Source of the DNA: Sedimentisphaerales bacterium
GTDB lineage: Bacteria > Planctomycetota > Phycisphaerae > Sedimentisphaerales > Anaerobacaceae
Length of the DNA: 42,232 bases
NCBI GenBank assembly: GCA_016931715.1
Contig: JAFGEF010000029.1
Location: 1-42,232 of the forward strand
Direction: 5' to 3'
Of this stretch, positions 22,876 to 30,047 are shown one piece after another; position 1 is the stretch's first letter; every line of letters starts with the position of its first letter. Made by a program: the position numbers and the translations under genes. Under the pieces are notes generated by a model. The model was not told the origin of the DNA, made no database searches, and was given only the letters and a program-made list of their open reading frames with translations.

Positions 22876-23874
22876 ATGAATAAAAAAGAGTTGTTTCTAT
22901 CAGTAATGCATAATGAAAAACCAACCAGGTGGATGGGCTATGCCTTTGCAGCTTTTCCGGCTGTTAGATTTCACTGCGTAATAGACCCAATTTCGATCTG
23001 GGATATTCTTTTTATTTCAGGTGAATCGGTACTGGATAACTGGGGTGTTAAACACCGCTTTCTGCCCGGTGATCCCGGCATTATTCCAATCGTAAACAAA
23101 GAAAACCAGGTAATTAAAGACATTACCCGCTGGCGTGATTATGCCAAATTCCCGGAAATCCCGGAACTGGACTGGAGTAACGCAAAAAAGGCGGTTGACG
23201 AAATTGACAGGGACACAACTCTGGTAATGGTTCCTACCTTCCGCGGACTGTTTGAACGCGCTCACTGCCTGATGGCATTTGATGAATGCCTTATGAATTT
23301 ATACGCGGAACCGGAATCAATGTATGAATTTTTTGAGGCCTATACGGACTGGAAACTCCAGGTAGTTGAACAGCTCATTGATAATCTTCAGCCGGATGTT
23401 ATTCACACCCATGATGACTGGGGTTCAAAGAGCAATCTTTTTTTCTCCCCTGATACCTTCCGTAAGTTATTAAAACCTCACTATGCCCGCCTGTACGGCT
23501 ATATCAAGGAGCGTGGTGTACTGGTTCAGCATCATGCGGATTGTTACTGCCAGGGTCTTGAAAATGACATGGTTGATCTTGGTATCGACATGTGGCAGGG
23601 AGTCCTCCCCACAAACGATATAGTCAAGATCCAGAAAAACACCGGGGGCAAAATGGTTCTTATGGGCGGTCTGCAGCAGGATGTAATCGACCATGCAGAT
23701 GCAACTGAAGAAGATATCCGGGCAGAGGTTCGAAGGGCCATTGATACATACGGACCGGGCGGAGCCTTTCTGCCATGTATCCCGAGTCTTGAGACAATAA
23801 ACGCACATGTTACACCAATAGTTATCGACGAGTGCAACCGCTATGGTAAGGAATGGTTGAAAAAACAGCGGTAA
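22876..23874 (+). CDS. Uroporphyrinogen decarboxylase (UroD)-family protein, probably a methyltransferase
   Basis: This 332-residue TIM-barrel protein belongs to the broad UroD superfamily, which includes MtaA/CmuA corrinoid methyltransferases as well as HemE. Visible signatures are MNKKELFLSVMHNEKPTRWM, VMVPTFRGLFERAHCLMAFD, HTHDDWGSKSNLFFSPDTFR, the probable metal-binding HHADCYCQG, and MGGLQQDVIDHA. It lacks the N-terminal arginine-rich substrate motif of true HemE, so a role in methyl transfer is more likely than haem synthesis. No corrinoid protein or activator is adjacent. GGGAGG precedes the ATG at a suitable distance. The promoter is shared-element copy A. Confidence 0.85.
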   Translation: MNKKELFLSVMHNEKPTRWMGYAFAAFPAVRFHCVIDPISIWDILFISGESVLDNWGVKHRFLPGDPGIIPIVNKENQVIKDITRWRDYAKFPEIPELDWSNAKKAVDEIDRDTTLVMVPTFRGLFERAHCLMAFDECLMNLYAEPESMYEFFEAYTDWKLQVVEQLIDNLQPDVIHTHDDWGSKSNLFFSPDTFRKLLKPHYARLYGYIKERGVLVQHHADCYCQGLENDMVDLGIDMWQGVLPTNDIVKIQKNTGGKMVLMGGLQQDVIDHADATEEDIRAEVRRAIDTYGPGGAFLPCIPSLETINAHVTPIVIDECNRYGKEWLKKQR

Positions 23875-23924
23875 CATTTTATTGATTGAAAATAGAAATG
23901 GTGTCAGAAACATTTTTAATATCC

Positions 23925-24100
23925 CTTGACATAATCATATGTCGGGTATGTCTTTTCAGAATGTTTTACAGAAAACCATGTGCATGCAGCTCTTTATTTA
24001 ACAATCACGATAACAGAATAATTTGTTGTCCATAACAAAATATTCATTATCATTAGGATATATTAATGGTAAGAGAATATAATAACTTTGCATCCATCAG
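23925..24100 (+). promoter_or_regulatory. Duplicated promoter/leader, copy D1
   Basis: TTGACA (23926-23931), 17 bp, and TGTCTT are followed by TTTTCAGAATGTTTTACAGA ending CCAT at 23979. The same arrangement starts at 26667 before the ACT gene. A second shared piece, ending TTTGCATCCAT, lies near 24087-24097, so the two leaders are homologous with about 95 bp extra here. It is upstream of the small membrane protein. Confidence 0.5.
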
Positions 24101-24111
24101 AAAGGACTACA

Positions 24112-24390
24112 ATGCCTATACATGAACCAATTACATTTGCAATGTTCTTGAATTACCTCATCATCTTTATCACAAAAGGGATCCCGATTATCATTGGATT
24201 AATTTCATTATTTCGGCTTTTTTCAAAAGCAGGCAATGATGGAGTTCGAATGTCACAGTGCCTTCCCAATCTTGTTGTGATCTTAGCATGTATTTCTATA
24301 TTGGCTATGACATGGTCAAGCACACTTGGCTTAGCCCTGATTTGTGCTGTAATAATCGTTATGAATAAACTCAAACCAGATGGGATTTAA
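24112..24390 (+). CDS. Small membrane protein, unknown
   Basis: This is a 92-residue protein with two hydrophobic helices, about 8-32 (FAMFLNYLIIFITKGIPIII) and 50-84 (LPNLVVILACISILAMTW). A short charged loop (FSKAGNDGVRM) lies between them. The start ATG at 24112 is preceded by AAAGGA; an in-frame TTG at 24088 is less likely. No family is recognised. It lies 38 bp before a secreted protein gene and may be cotranscribed with it. Confidence 0.6.
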   Translation: MPIHEPITFAMFLNYLIIFITKGIPIIIGLISLFRLFSKAGNDGVRMSQCLPNLVVILACISILAMTWSSTLGLALICAVIIVMNKLKPDGI

Positions 24391-24428
24391 TAGGGTCTGT
24401 TTCTATATTATTACCAGGGAAGAAAATT

Positions 24429-25994
24429 ATGAAGAATGACCATAGCAAAATGTGGGTGTTTCTGCTATTTATTATAACTGTTTTTGTGCTTTTAACGCCG
24501 TTTGTCAATGGTGCAAAGCTGGATACACTATCGAAAAAGGCCGGATGGGGTCGGGGTAAAATGGCAGCTTCTGAGCGTGGTTATTATGAGTATCGTCTAA
24601 GAGCAATTGGGAATAAGTGGCGAAAGACTTTTGTCGATCACGGTTATAATCGCGATGGTTTGGCCAGGGATGGATATGACAGCTTTTTGGTTATCGATAC
24701 GTTAAATGGTGCGATGTGGGTAGAAACCAGGGGCAATATTGCCAGACAAGACTATTGTGATCTACCGGCGAATATGAAGTGGAAAATTTATAGAACGTCT
24801 AACGGGAAAAATGAAGACATACCGAAGGTTTTGAAGCTTAAAATGCGAGGCATCTGGACAGGTCAGGAATACCCGGAAATGTACTGCTTTCATGGAATTG
24901 ATCGCTCAAAAGACAGCTTTAGTATCTATGTTACATCGGGGGATATCTTTACTGACTACGGAGGGAGCGGTTATAATATTCAGAACTGGGAAAAACCTGC
25001 AAAGCCCATTAATACTGAAAACTATTTCAAGCCGCTCATCGTCAGCGACGCCGAATGGTTGGCGTATCAAAACAAATATGGTACTGCCGCGATACCTCAA
25101 AACAGCGATAAGGATAATCAAAATCAGGAGGCGAAGTTGTATGATTCCCTGAAGAAAATTTGTCAGTATATTGAGCTTGAAACGGCACGGCATGGTCATA
25201 AACTTGATTACCTGCATCGTTATGAGATTGCCTCAAATTATAATGCAATAAAGGGAGAAATGAGTCTTGATGATGACGGCGGTTCTATTATCCCCATAAG
25301 AAGGCGGCGAATCCATGAAGATAATCTGTTCCGGGCACAGCTTTTAGACGATGACCTGTGGTATGTGCAAACATTTCCCGAAGAAAATGGTCGAATCCGG
25401 CCTAACGATGAAGTGCTGAATTTTGCTTTTGCTATGCAAGATGGAAAAATATTATCAAAGGCAGATTTCAAAAAACTTTCAGACGATATCAAGGATAGAT
25501 TTGCGGTAGAAGCGCCGATCAATCCTGATTGGATACAAAAGATGGCTAACGGAGCTGAGGTTGAATTACTTGGGATATGTTACCGCCCATCGTTTGGTGG
25601 TAAGTGGTGGGGACCTGACGGAAAGTACCTTGAGTATGAACCGTATTACGGCAGCGAGTCTGGCGGCATGTCAAATAAAGATGAGATATGTTACTATGAT
25701 ATTGCTTTTCGAATATACTGGCCTTCCGGGACCAATAGAACCAGTAACAGTGTGACCTCGATAAAATCAATAACACCAGGCACAACCGGGAGTACAGGTA
25801 TGTCAAGCGGCGGGAATCATCCAGCAAGTCGAATATATTTACTAAACGTTCAAGCAAATAAAGATTTGAACGAACTGGATGTTCAAGTCGATATAGAACT
25901 GCAAAAGCAAAAACCTCAGAGTGTAGTCTTCAGAGCAATTCCTCTCGCCCCAGGCAATAGTAAAAACTTTAAGATAACCGTAGATTCGAATTAA
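24429..25994 (+). CDS. Secreted protein of unknown function
   Basis: This is a 521-residue protein with a signal peptide or membrane anchor at about 9-28 (WVFLLFIITVFVLLTPFVNG). The mature part is rich in aromatic and charged residues (GYYEYRLRAIGNKW, WVETRGNIARQDYCDLPANM). It has an acidic basic-flanked stretch (DDDGGSIIPIRRRR) at about 277-290. A Ser/Thr/Gly-rich linker (TPGTTGSTGMSSGG) near 450-465 precedes a C-terminal beta-rich tail (LDVQVDIELQKQKPQSVVF). No domain family was recognised. It follows the small membrane protein by 38 bp and precedes the M23-like gene by 73 bp. Confidence 0.7.
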   Translation: MKNDHSKMWVFLLFIITVFVLLTPFVNGAKLDTLSKKAGWGRGKMAASERGYYEYRLRAIGNKWRKTFVDHGYNRDGLARDGYDSFLVIDTLNGAMWVETRGNIARQDYCDLPANMKWKIYRTSNGKNEDIPKVLKLKMRGIWTGQEYPEMYCFHGIDRSKDSFSIYVTSGDIFTDYGGSGYNIQNWEKPAKPINTENYFKPLIVSDAEWLAYQNKYGTAAIPQNSDKDNQNQEAKLYDSLKKICQYIELETARHGHKLDYLHRYEIASNYNAIKGEMSLDDDGGSIIPIRRRRIHEDNLFRAQLLDDDLWYVQTFPEENGRIRPNDEVLNFAFAMQDGKILSKADFKKLSDDIKDRFAVEAPINPDWIQKMANGAEVELLGICYRPSFGGKWWGPDGKYLEYEPYYGSESGGMSNKDEICYYDIAFRIYWPSGTNRTSNSVTSIKSITPGTTGSTGMSSGGNHPASRIYLLNVQANKDLNELDVQVDIELQKQKPQSVVFRAIPLAPGNSKNFKITVDSN

Positions 25995-26067
25995 ATAGGG
26001 ACAGTCGTTCGTTCGCGTTTAATCATTCGGTGCGCTGGGCCAAATACTAAGTTTGCAGACATATTTT

Positions 26068-26658
26068 ATGAAGGAAATAGATAAATCAAAGTTTACAGAA
26101 CATTTCCTGAACGTAAATCAAACGATCAAGGATAACTTCGATAGATGGGTGATACGGACGGGGATGTTATATGATTCAAGATATTGCTGGTGGGGACGCA
26201 AAGCAGGTCGAAAACATCCGCATGAAGGCCTGGACTTGGGATACTACCGCAATGCTAAAAACCAGATAATCGAACTAAATAAAACCATCAATGTTCCAAC
26301 AATTTATGCGGGAACCGTAGTTGGAATATTTGATGATTTTCTTGGTCAATCGATATTCTTCAAACACGAAATATTTGACCTGGAAAATGGACAGCTTTGT
26401 ACAGTATTGGGACATCTAAGCCCGGCAGCAAATATCCGGCCGGGGAAAACTGCAGGCGATGGAGAAATAGCAGGTCAGGTCGCGAGTGCTGAAAAATCAT
26501 CAGCAAGTCCCCATATACATATAACAATCGGATGGGTGAAGGGAGCAATAACCACTGATTTGCTGGATTGGAGTAATATTGGAAGCCAGAAGGTAATGAA
26601 GTTGATAAATCCGCTCGATGTATTTGTGCCAACAGAATATCGTATCGTTAGAAAATGA
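26068..26658 (+). CDS. M23/LytM-like metallopeptidase-domain protein without an obvious signal peptide
   Basis: The 196-residue protein carries the lysostaphin-type zinc motifs: H-x3-D in PHEGLDLG (His52, Asp56), GHLSPA (His116), and H-x-H in SPHIHITIGW (His149, His151). Spacing and the surrounding beta strands (PTIYAGTVVGIFDD, then IAGQVAS) match M23 endopeptidases, which cut peptidoglycan cross-bridges. No signal peptide or membrane helix is seen, which is unusual for such an enzyme. Either the start is wrong or the protein leaves by another route. ATG at 26068 is used; an upstream TTG at 26053 is possible and neither has a clear ribosome binding site. Confidence 0.75.
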   Translation: MKEIDKSKFTEHFLNVNQTIKDNFDRWVIRTGMLYDSRYCWWGRKAGRKHPHEGLDLGYYRNAKNQIIELNKTINVPTIYAGTVVGIFDDFLGQSIFFKHEIFDLENGQLCTVLGHLSPAANIRPGKTAGDGEIAGQVASAEKSSASPHIHITIGWVKGAITTDLLDWSNIGSQKVMKLINPLDVFVPTEYRIVRK

Positions 26659-26665
26659 CTATATA

Positions 26666-26743
26666 CTTGACATAACCACATCTCAAGTATATCTTTTCAG
26701 ATTGTTTACAGAAACCATAGAATAATAAGTTTGCATTCATAGG
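26666..26743 (+). promoter_or_regulatory. Duplicated promoter/leader, copy D2
   Basis: TTGACA (26667-26672), 17 bp, and TATCTT (26690-26695) are followed by TTCAGATTGTTTACAGAAAC and then AATAAGTTTGCATTCATAGG, all related to D1 at 23925-24100. It stands about 80 bp before the ACT protein gene. Homology outside the -35/-10 boxes means it was duplicated rather than being a chance promoter. Confidence 0.55.
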
Positions 26744-26772
26744 ATAATGCATAAATTATTATAAGGAACCAA

Positions 26773-27051
26773 ATGGAAAAAGAGCTGCTCTTTATTACGG
26801 TCATAGGAGAAGACAAGAAAGGCATCGTTGCAAAGATCTCAACGCTGCTTTACGAGTGTGACATCAACATCGAAGACATTAACCAGCGCATTATGGACCG
26901 TTATTTTGTCATGACCATGCTGGTGGATATGAAGGAGTCAAAATATCCCCTGGAGAAGGTCCGCGAGGAGATTGAAAAAATCGGAGATGCCCTTCAATTA
27001 AAAATCCAGATTCAGCACGAAAATATTTTTAAAATGATGCACAGGGTATAA
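26773..27051 (+). CDS. ACT domain protein (UPF0237 family)
   Basis: This is a 92-residue single ACT domain (LLFITVIGEDKKGIVAKIST, then LYECDINIEDINQRIM), the fold that binds amino acids and regulates enzymes. AAGGAACC precedes the ATG. It lies only 3 bp before the PFL (UPF0210) gene. This ACT + PFL pairing is a recurring gene pair in bacteria and archaea, so the two products probably work together. The physiological ligand is unknown. Confidence 0.92.
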   Translation: MEKELLFITVIGEDKKGIVAKISTLLYECDINIEDINQRIMDRYFVMTMLVDMKESKYPLEKVREEIEKIGDALQLKIQIQHENIFKMMHRV

Positions 27052-27054
27052 GAC

Positions 27055-28413
27055 ATGTCCATATCAGTAGAAGAAGTATTTGAAACCGCCAGCATGATTC
27101 TTAATCAGAATCTTGATATTCGAACAACCACCCTCGGGATAAATCTCAAGGACTGTATTGACAATGACTTCCATAAATTTACTGACAATGTTTACGACAA
27201 GATTAAGAAAAACGCTCAACGTCTGGTTCAAGCAGCGGAAAAACTCGAATCAAAGTACGGCATCCCTATAATAAACAAACGCATATCCGTTACCCCGGTC
27301 AGTCTCATCATGGAGACCCACTGCACACGGGAAAAATATGTGAGCATGGCAAAAACACTGGATCGTGCCGCGGCAGATTCCGACATAGACTTTATCGGGG
27401 GTTTCGGCGCCCTTGTCCATAAAGGGCTTACCCGTTCCGACAAGGTTTTAATAGAATCCCTGCCGGACGTATTAGCCGCAACAGAACATATTTGCTCGTT
27501 CCTTAATGTGGGAACCAACGTTGCCGGTATGAATCTGGATGCCGTCAACATGATCGGCAGTATGCTCAAGGAGACCGCATCCAGGACAAAGGATGCAGTG
27601 GGATGCGCGAAATTTGTTGTCTTTGCCAATGCGCCCGAGGACAATCCCTTTATGGCGGGCGCTTATCACGGTATTGGAGAACCTGATATGTCACTGAACA
27701 TCGGCGTCAGTGGTCCCGGTGTCGTACGCAGCGTGGTGGAAAAGAATAGAAATTGTGATCTGACCCAGTTGTCCGAAATCATCAAAAGAACAGTCTTTAA
27801 GATCACTCGATGTGGTGAGCTCATTGGCCGTGAGTTGTCGCAAATGCTGAATATACCATTCGGCATTGTGGACATCTCGCTGGCGCCCACTACGGCTAAG
27901 GGGGACTCCGTGGCTGATATTATAAAAGCATTTGGTATCGAAGCGGTCGGCGCTCATGGTACCGCCCTTGCCATTGCATTGCTCATGGACGCGGTCAAAA
28001 AAGGCGGCGCAATGGCCAGCGGCAACGTGGGGGGATTAAGCGGAACCTTTATCCCTATCAGCGAAGATTCGGGAATGATTGAGGCCGTAAAGTGTGGTGC
28101 CCTTAATCTGGCTAAACTGGAGGCCATGACCGCGGTGTGCTCTGTAGGCATGGACATGTTCGCAATACCCGGAGATACTCCGGCTGAAACCATTAATGCT
28201 ATAATCGCCGATGAACTGGCCATTGGGATCATCAACAATAAGACTACTGCGGTGAGGGTCATCCCGGTACCGGGGAAAAAGGCCGGACAGTCCGTTAATT
28301 TTGGAGGTCTTCTGGGCGAAGCGCCCGTCATGGAAGTGAACCCATATTCGTCCAGTGATTTCTTAAACCGGGGTGGAAGAATGCCCGCGCCGGTTACGAG
28401 TATGAGAAATTAA
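27055..28413 (+). CDS. PFL family protein (DUF711/UPF0210)
   Basis: This 452-residue protein of the UPF0210 family is related in fold to pyruvate formate-lyase-like barrels but lacks known activity. Family segments include IRTTTLGINLKDCIDNDFHK, FIGGFGALVHKG, LNVGTNVAGMNLDAVNMIGS, MSLNIGVSGPGVV and NFGGLLGEAPVM. No radical-enzyme glycyl motif was identified. It forms a tight operon with the preceding ACT gene (3-bp gap), which suggests amino-acid-responsive regulation. The function is unknown. The gene pair looks richer in G+C than its neighbours. Confidence 0.93.
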   Translation: MSISVEEVFETASMILNQNLDIRTTTLGINLKDCIDNDFHKFTDNVYDKIKKNAQRLVQAAEKLESKYGIPIINKRISVTPVSLIMETHCTREKYVSMAKTLDRAAADSDIDFIGGFGALVHKGLTRSDKVLIESLPDVLAATEHICSFLNVGTNVAGMNLDAVNMIGSMLKETASRTKDAVGCAKFVVFANAPEDNPFMAGAYHGIGEPDMSLNIGVSGPGVVRSVVEKNRNCDLTQLSEIIKRTVFKITRCGELIGRELSQMLNIPFGIVDISLAPTTAKGDSVADIIKAFGIEAVGAHGTALAIALLMDAVKKGGAMASGNVGGLSGTFIPISEDSGMIEAVKCGALNLAKLEAMTAVCSVGMDMFAIPGDTPAETINAIIADELAIGIINNKTTAVRVIPVPGKKAGQSVNFGGLLGEAPVMEVNPYSSSDFLNRGGRMPAPVTSMRN

Positions 28414-28445
28414 AAAAGACTTAACCGTTCACAGAAAATACGACT

Positions 28446-28517
28446 TTGTCATTCTCGCGGAGGCGGGAATCCATATTCGTTTGTTTTTTAGATTCCGCAA
28501 CAAGTGCGGAATGACAA
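28446..28517. repeat. REP-like inverted repeat
   Basis: TTGTCATTC (28446-28454) and GAATGACAA (28509-28517) are exact inverted repeats. GCGGGAATC and GATTCCGC pair inside them. It lies 33 bp after the PFL stop codon, in the 498-bp gap that also holds leader copy B. Widespread repeats of this type often sit at gene ends. Confidence 0.75.
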
Positions 28518-28713
28518 TTATGTGTTATTTTACAAAAATTGTAGAAAATAAATGTTTTTCTGTGAACGCTTACAAAAAGACTTTAGAATTCTCTTAAAAA
28601 GAATGACCTCAAGATTATTATTGGCAGAATACCTGTGGCATAAATTTACATAATTTTCAGTCTATGATTTCTTGTTTATCCTGTTATCCTGTCTAAAAAT
28701 AATATTATTTTTG

Positions 28714-28839
28714 TTGCCCATCAGACTGATAAACTATAAAATACCATTTGAGGTTTTTTAAGGATATTTAGAGTCGCTTGTAAAGGTTTTCCAGCGGGCT
28801 TGCCTTTTATAAGCCACCGACTGGCACGAACTGCAGGAT
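28714..28839 (+). promoter_or_regulatory. Shared promoter/leader element, copy B (upstream of 321-residue gene)
   Basis: TTGCCC (28714-28719), a 17-bp spacer beginning ATCAGACTGAT, and TAAAAT (28737-28742) are followed by ATTTGAGGTTTTTT, TGTAAAGGTTTTCC, GGGCTTGCC...AAGCC and TGCAGGAT, as in copy A. It ends 72 bp before the next gene. GGCTT and AAGCC can pair; copy A keeps a similar pairing with different bases. Confidence 0.6.
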
Positions 28840-28911
28840 TTAGAAATAGAAATTGAAAATAATAAAAATAAATTAGTTTTGGGACAATAGCTATTTCAGA
28901 GATATAAGGCA

Positions 28912-29877
28912 ATGAAAAATAATAAAACGAGACCGATAAAAATTCTTTTGCCTATAACCGGAGAAACTGTAGCGATAGCAACTCGTGTAAAAACGGCTGC
29001 TCTTTGTTATGATAGGATATTATGGCCTGATATACCTCCACCTTATAATAGTGATATTCCAGATTCCATACGATGTTGCGGAGAATCACGCTTAGAAATG
29101 CATGAAATAAAAATGATGGAAGCTGTTGTAAATAACCATTCCTTAAACACTGTAGGCGAAGAAAAATTGAAAGATGATATAATTAGCACTCTTGTTTTTG
29201 CTAATGTTCTATCACCTAATAAACGCATATATACTAAGAAGGATATCGAGTATCTTATTAATGAATTGGAACAAAATCCGTTTCCATGTATATTAAATTA
29301 TATGAGAATGGCAGCTAAATCTTTTTCCAAGAAATATGCAATAAATATTTCTGTTGTTTGTTCTTCCGAAAAAGAAAGATCAAATCTTTACAAGGAGGGC
29401 AATCGTGAAGTTATTGTTTCTACTTTATCTGAACTCGAGATTGTTGATGAGCTAGAATTAACATGGGATCAAGTAATTGAATTCAGGAAAGATAAGAGAA
29501 GCTTAAAAAAATATAGACAATTTCTCCATTGGTTAGACAAAGAGATGATTGGGAAATCGCTTGCTTATATCGAGGATGATATCACTATAAAGCTGGAAGA
29601 TTATCAATCCTCTCTAAAAAAACACGGGATTAAGACAATTATTGGAACGATTGAGGAAATGTTAGACAGTAAGTATCTATTGGGCACATCTAGTGTGATA
29701 GGAAGTATTTCGATTGCTGGTTATCCTGCATTGGGAGTATTAGCTGGTGCCGGATTAATTTTAGGTAAGATGGCTGTAAAACTCAGCAAAATGTGTCTTG
29801 ATTTTGATGATACCGAGCGTGGCACCAATTCTGAAATATCTTGGGTGTATGAAGTTAAGCGAAGGTTGAACAAATAA
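28912..29877 (+). CDS. Protein of unknown function, 321 residues
   Basis: No family is recognised with confidence. The N-terminus (IKILLPITGETVAIATRVKT, AALCYDRILWPDIPPPYN) and the central EFRKDKRSLKKYRQFLHWLD followed by IEDDITIKLEDYQSSLKKHG recall hypothetical proteins found scattered in bacterial genomes. Residues about 265-295 (SVIGSISIAGYPALGVLAGA) form a glycine-rich hydrophobic hairpin that could insert into membranes. The codon use is A+T-rich. The promoter is shared-element copy B. It stands alone, followed by intergenic repeats. The ORF is long and has a start 72 bp downstream of the element, so it is very likely real. Confidence 0.75.
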   Translation: MKNNKTRPIKILLPITGETVAIATRVKTAALCYDRILWPDIPPPYNSDIPDSIRCCGESRLEMHEIKMMEAVVNNHSLNTVGEEKLKDDIISTLVFANVLSPNKRIYTKKDIEYLINELEQNPFPCILNYMRMAAKSFSKKYAINISVVCSSEKERSNLYKEGNREVIVSTLSELEIVDELELTWDQVIEFRKDKRSLKKYRQFLHWLDKEMIGKSLAYIEDDITIKLEDYQSSLKKHGIKTIIGTIEEMLDSKYLLGTSSVIGSISIAGYPALGVLAGAGLILGKMAVKLSKMCLDFDDTERGTNSEISWVYEVKRRLNK

Positions 29878-29900
29878 TTCAAGTAATAATAGGAGAAGGT

Positions 29901-29928
29901 ACCGATTAAGAAGTATAAGGACAAATGA
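29901..29928. repeat. Short dispersed repeat, copy 2
   Basis: Related to 16540-16567 (shared AGAAGTATAAGGACA core), and again located just after a gene. It could be the end of a degraded mobile element; nothing else in the gap supports that. The gap to murA (29878-30047) otherwise holds only the hairpin at 30022. Confidence 0.5.
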
Positions 29929-30021
29929 AAAAGGAAATAGGACAGAAACTCTGGGGACATCTTACTAATTTATTCAATGAAATTTTGTTTACATTCGCTT
30001 TTTATTCAAAAGGTCAGACAT

Positions 30022-30042
30022 TCGCGGGCAAGATGCCCGCGA
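30022..30042. repeat. GC-rich hairpin downstream of murA
   Basis: TCGCGGGCA-AGA-TGCCCGCGA is a perfect 9-bp stem with a 3-base loop. It lies 6 bp after the murA stop on the minus strand. No T run follows on that strand, so it is probably a REP-type hairpin that may stabilise the mRNA end rather than a classical terminator. Confidence 0.6.
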
Positions 30043-30047
30043 CACTA

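Noticed and set aside
22876..23874. hemE (uroporphyrinogen decarboxylase)
   Set aside because: The N-terminal motif of true HemE is missing and the H-x-D-C-Y-C segment matches other UroD-superfamily members.
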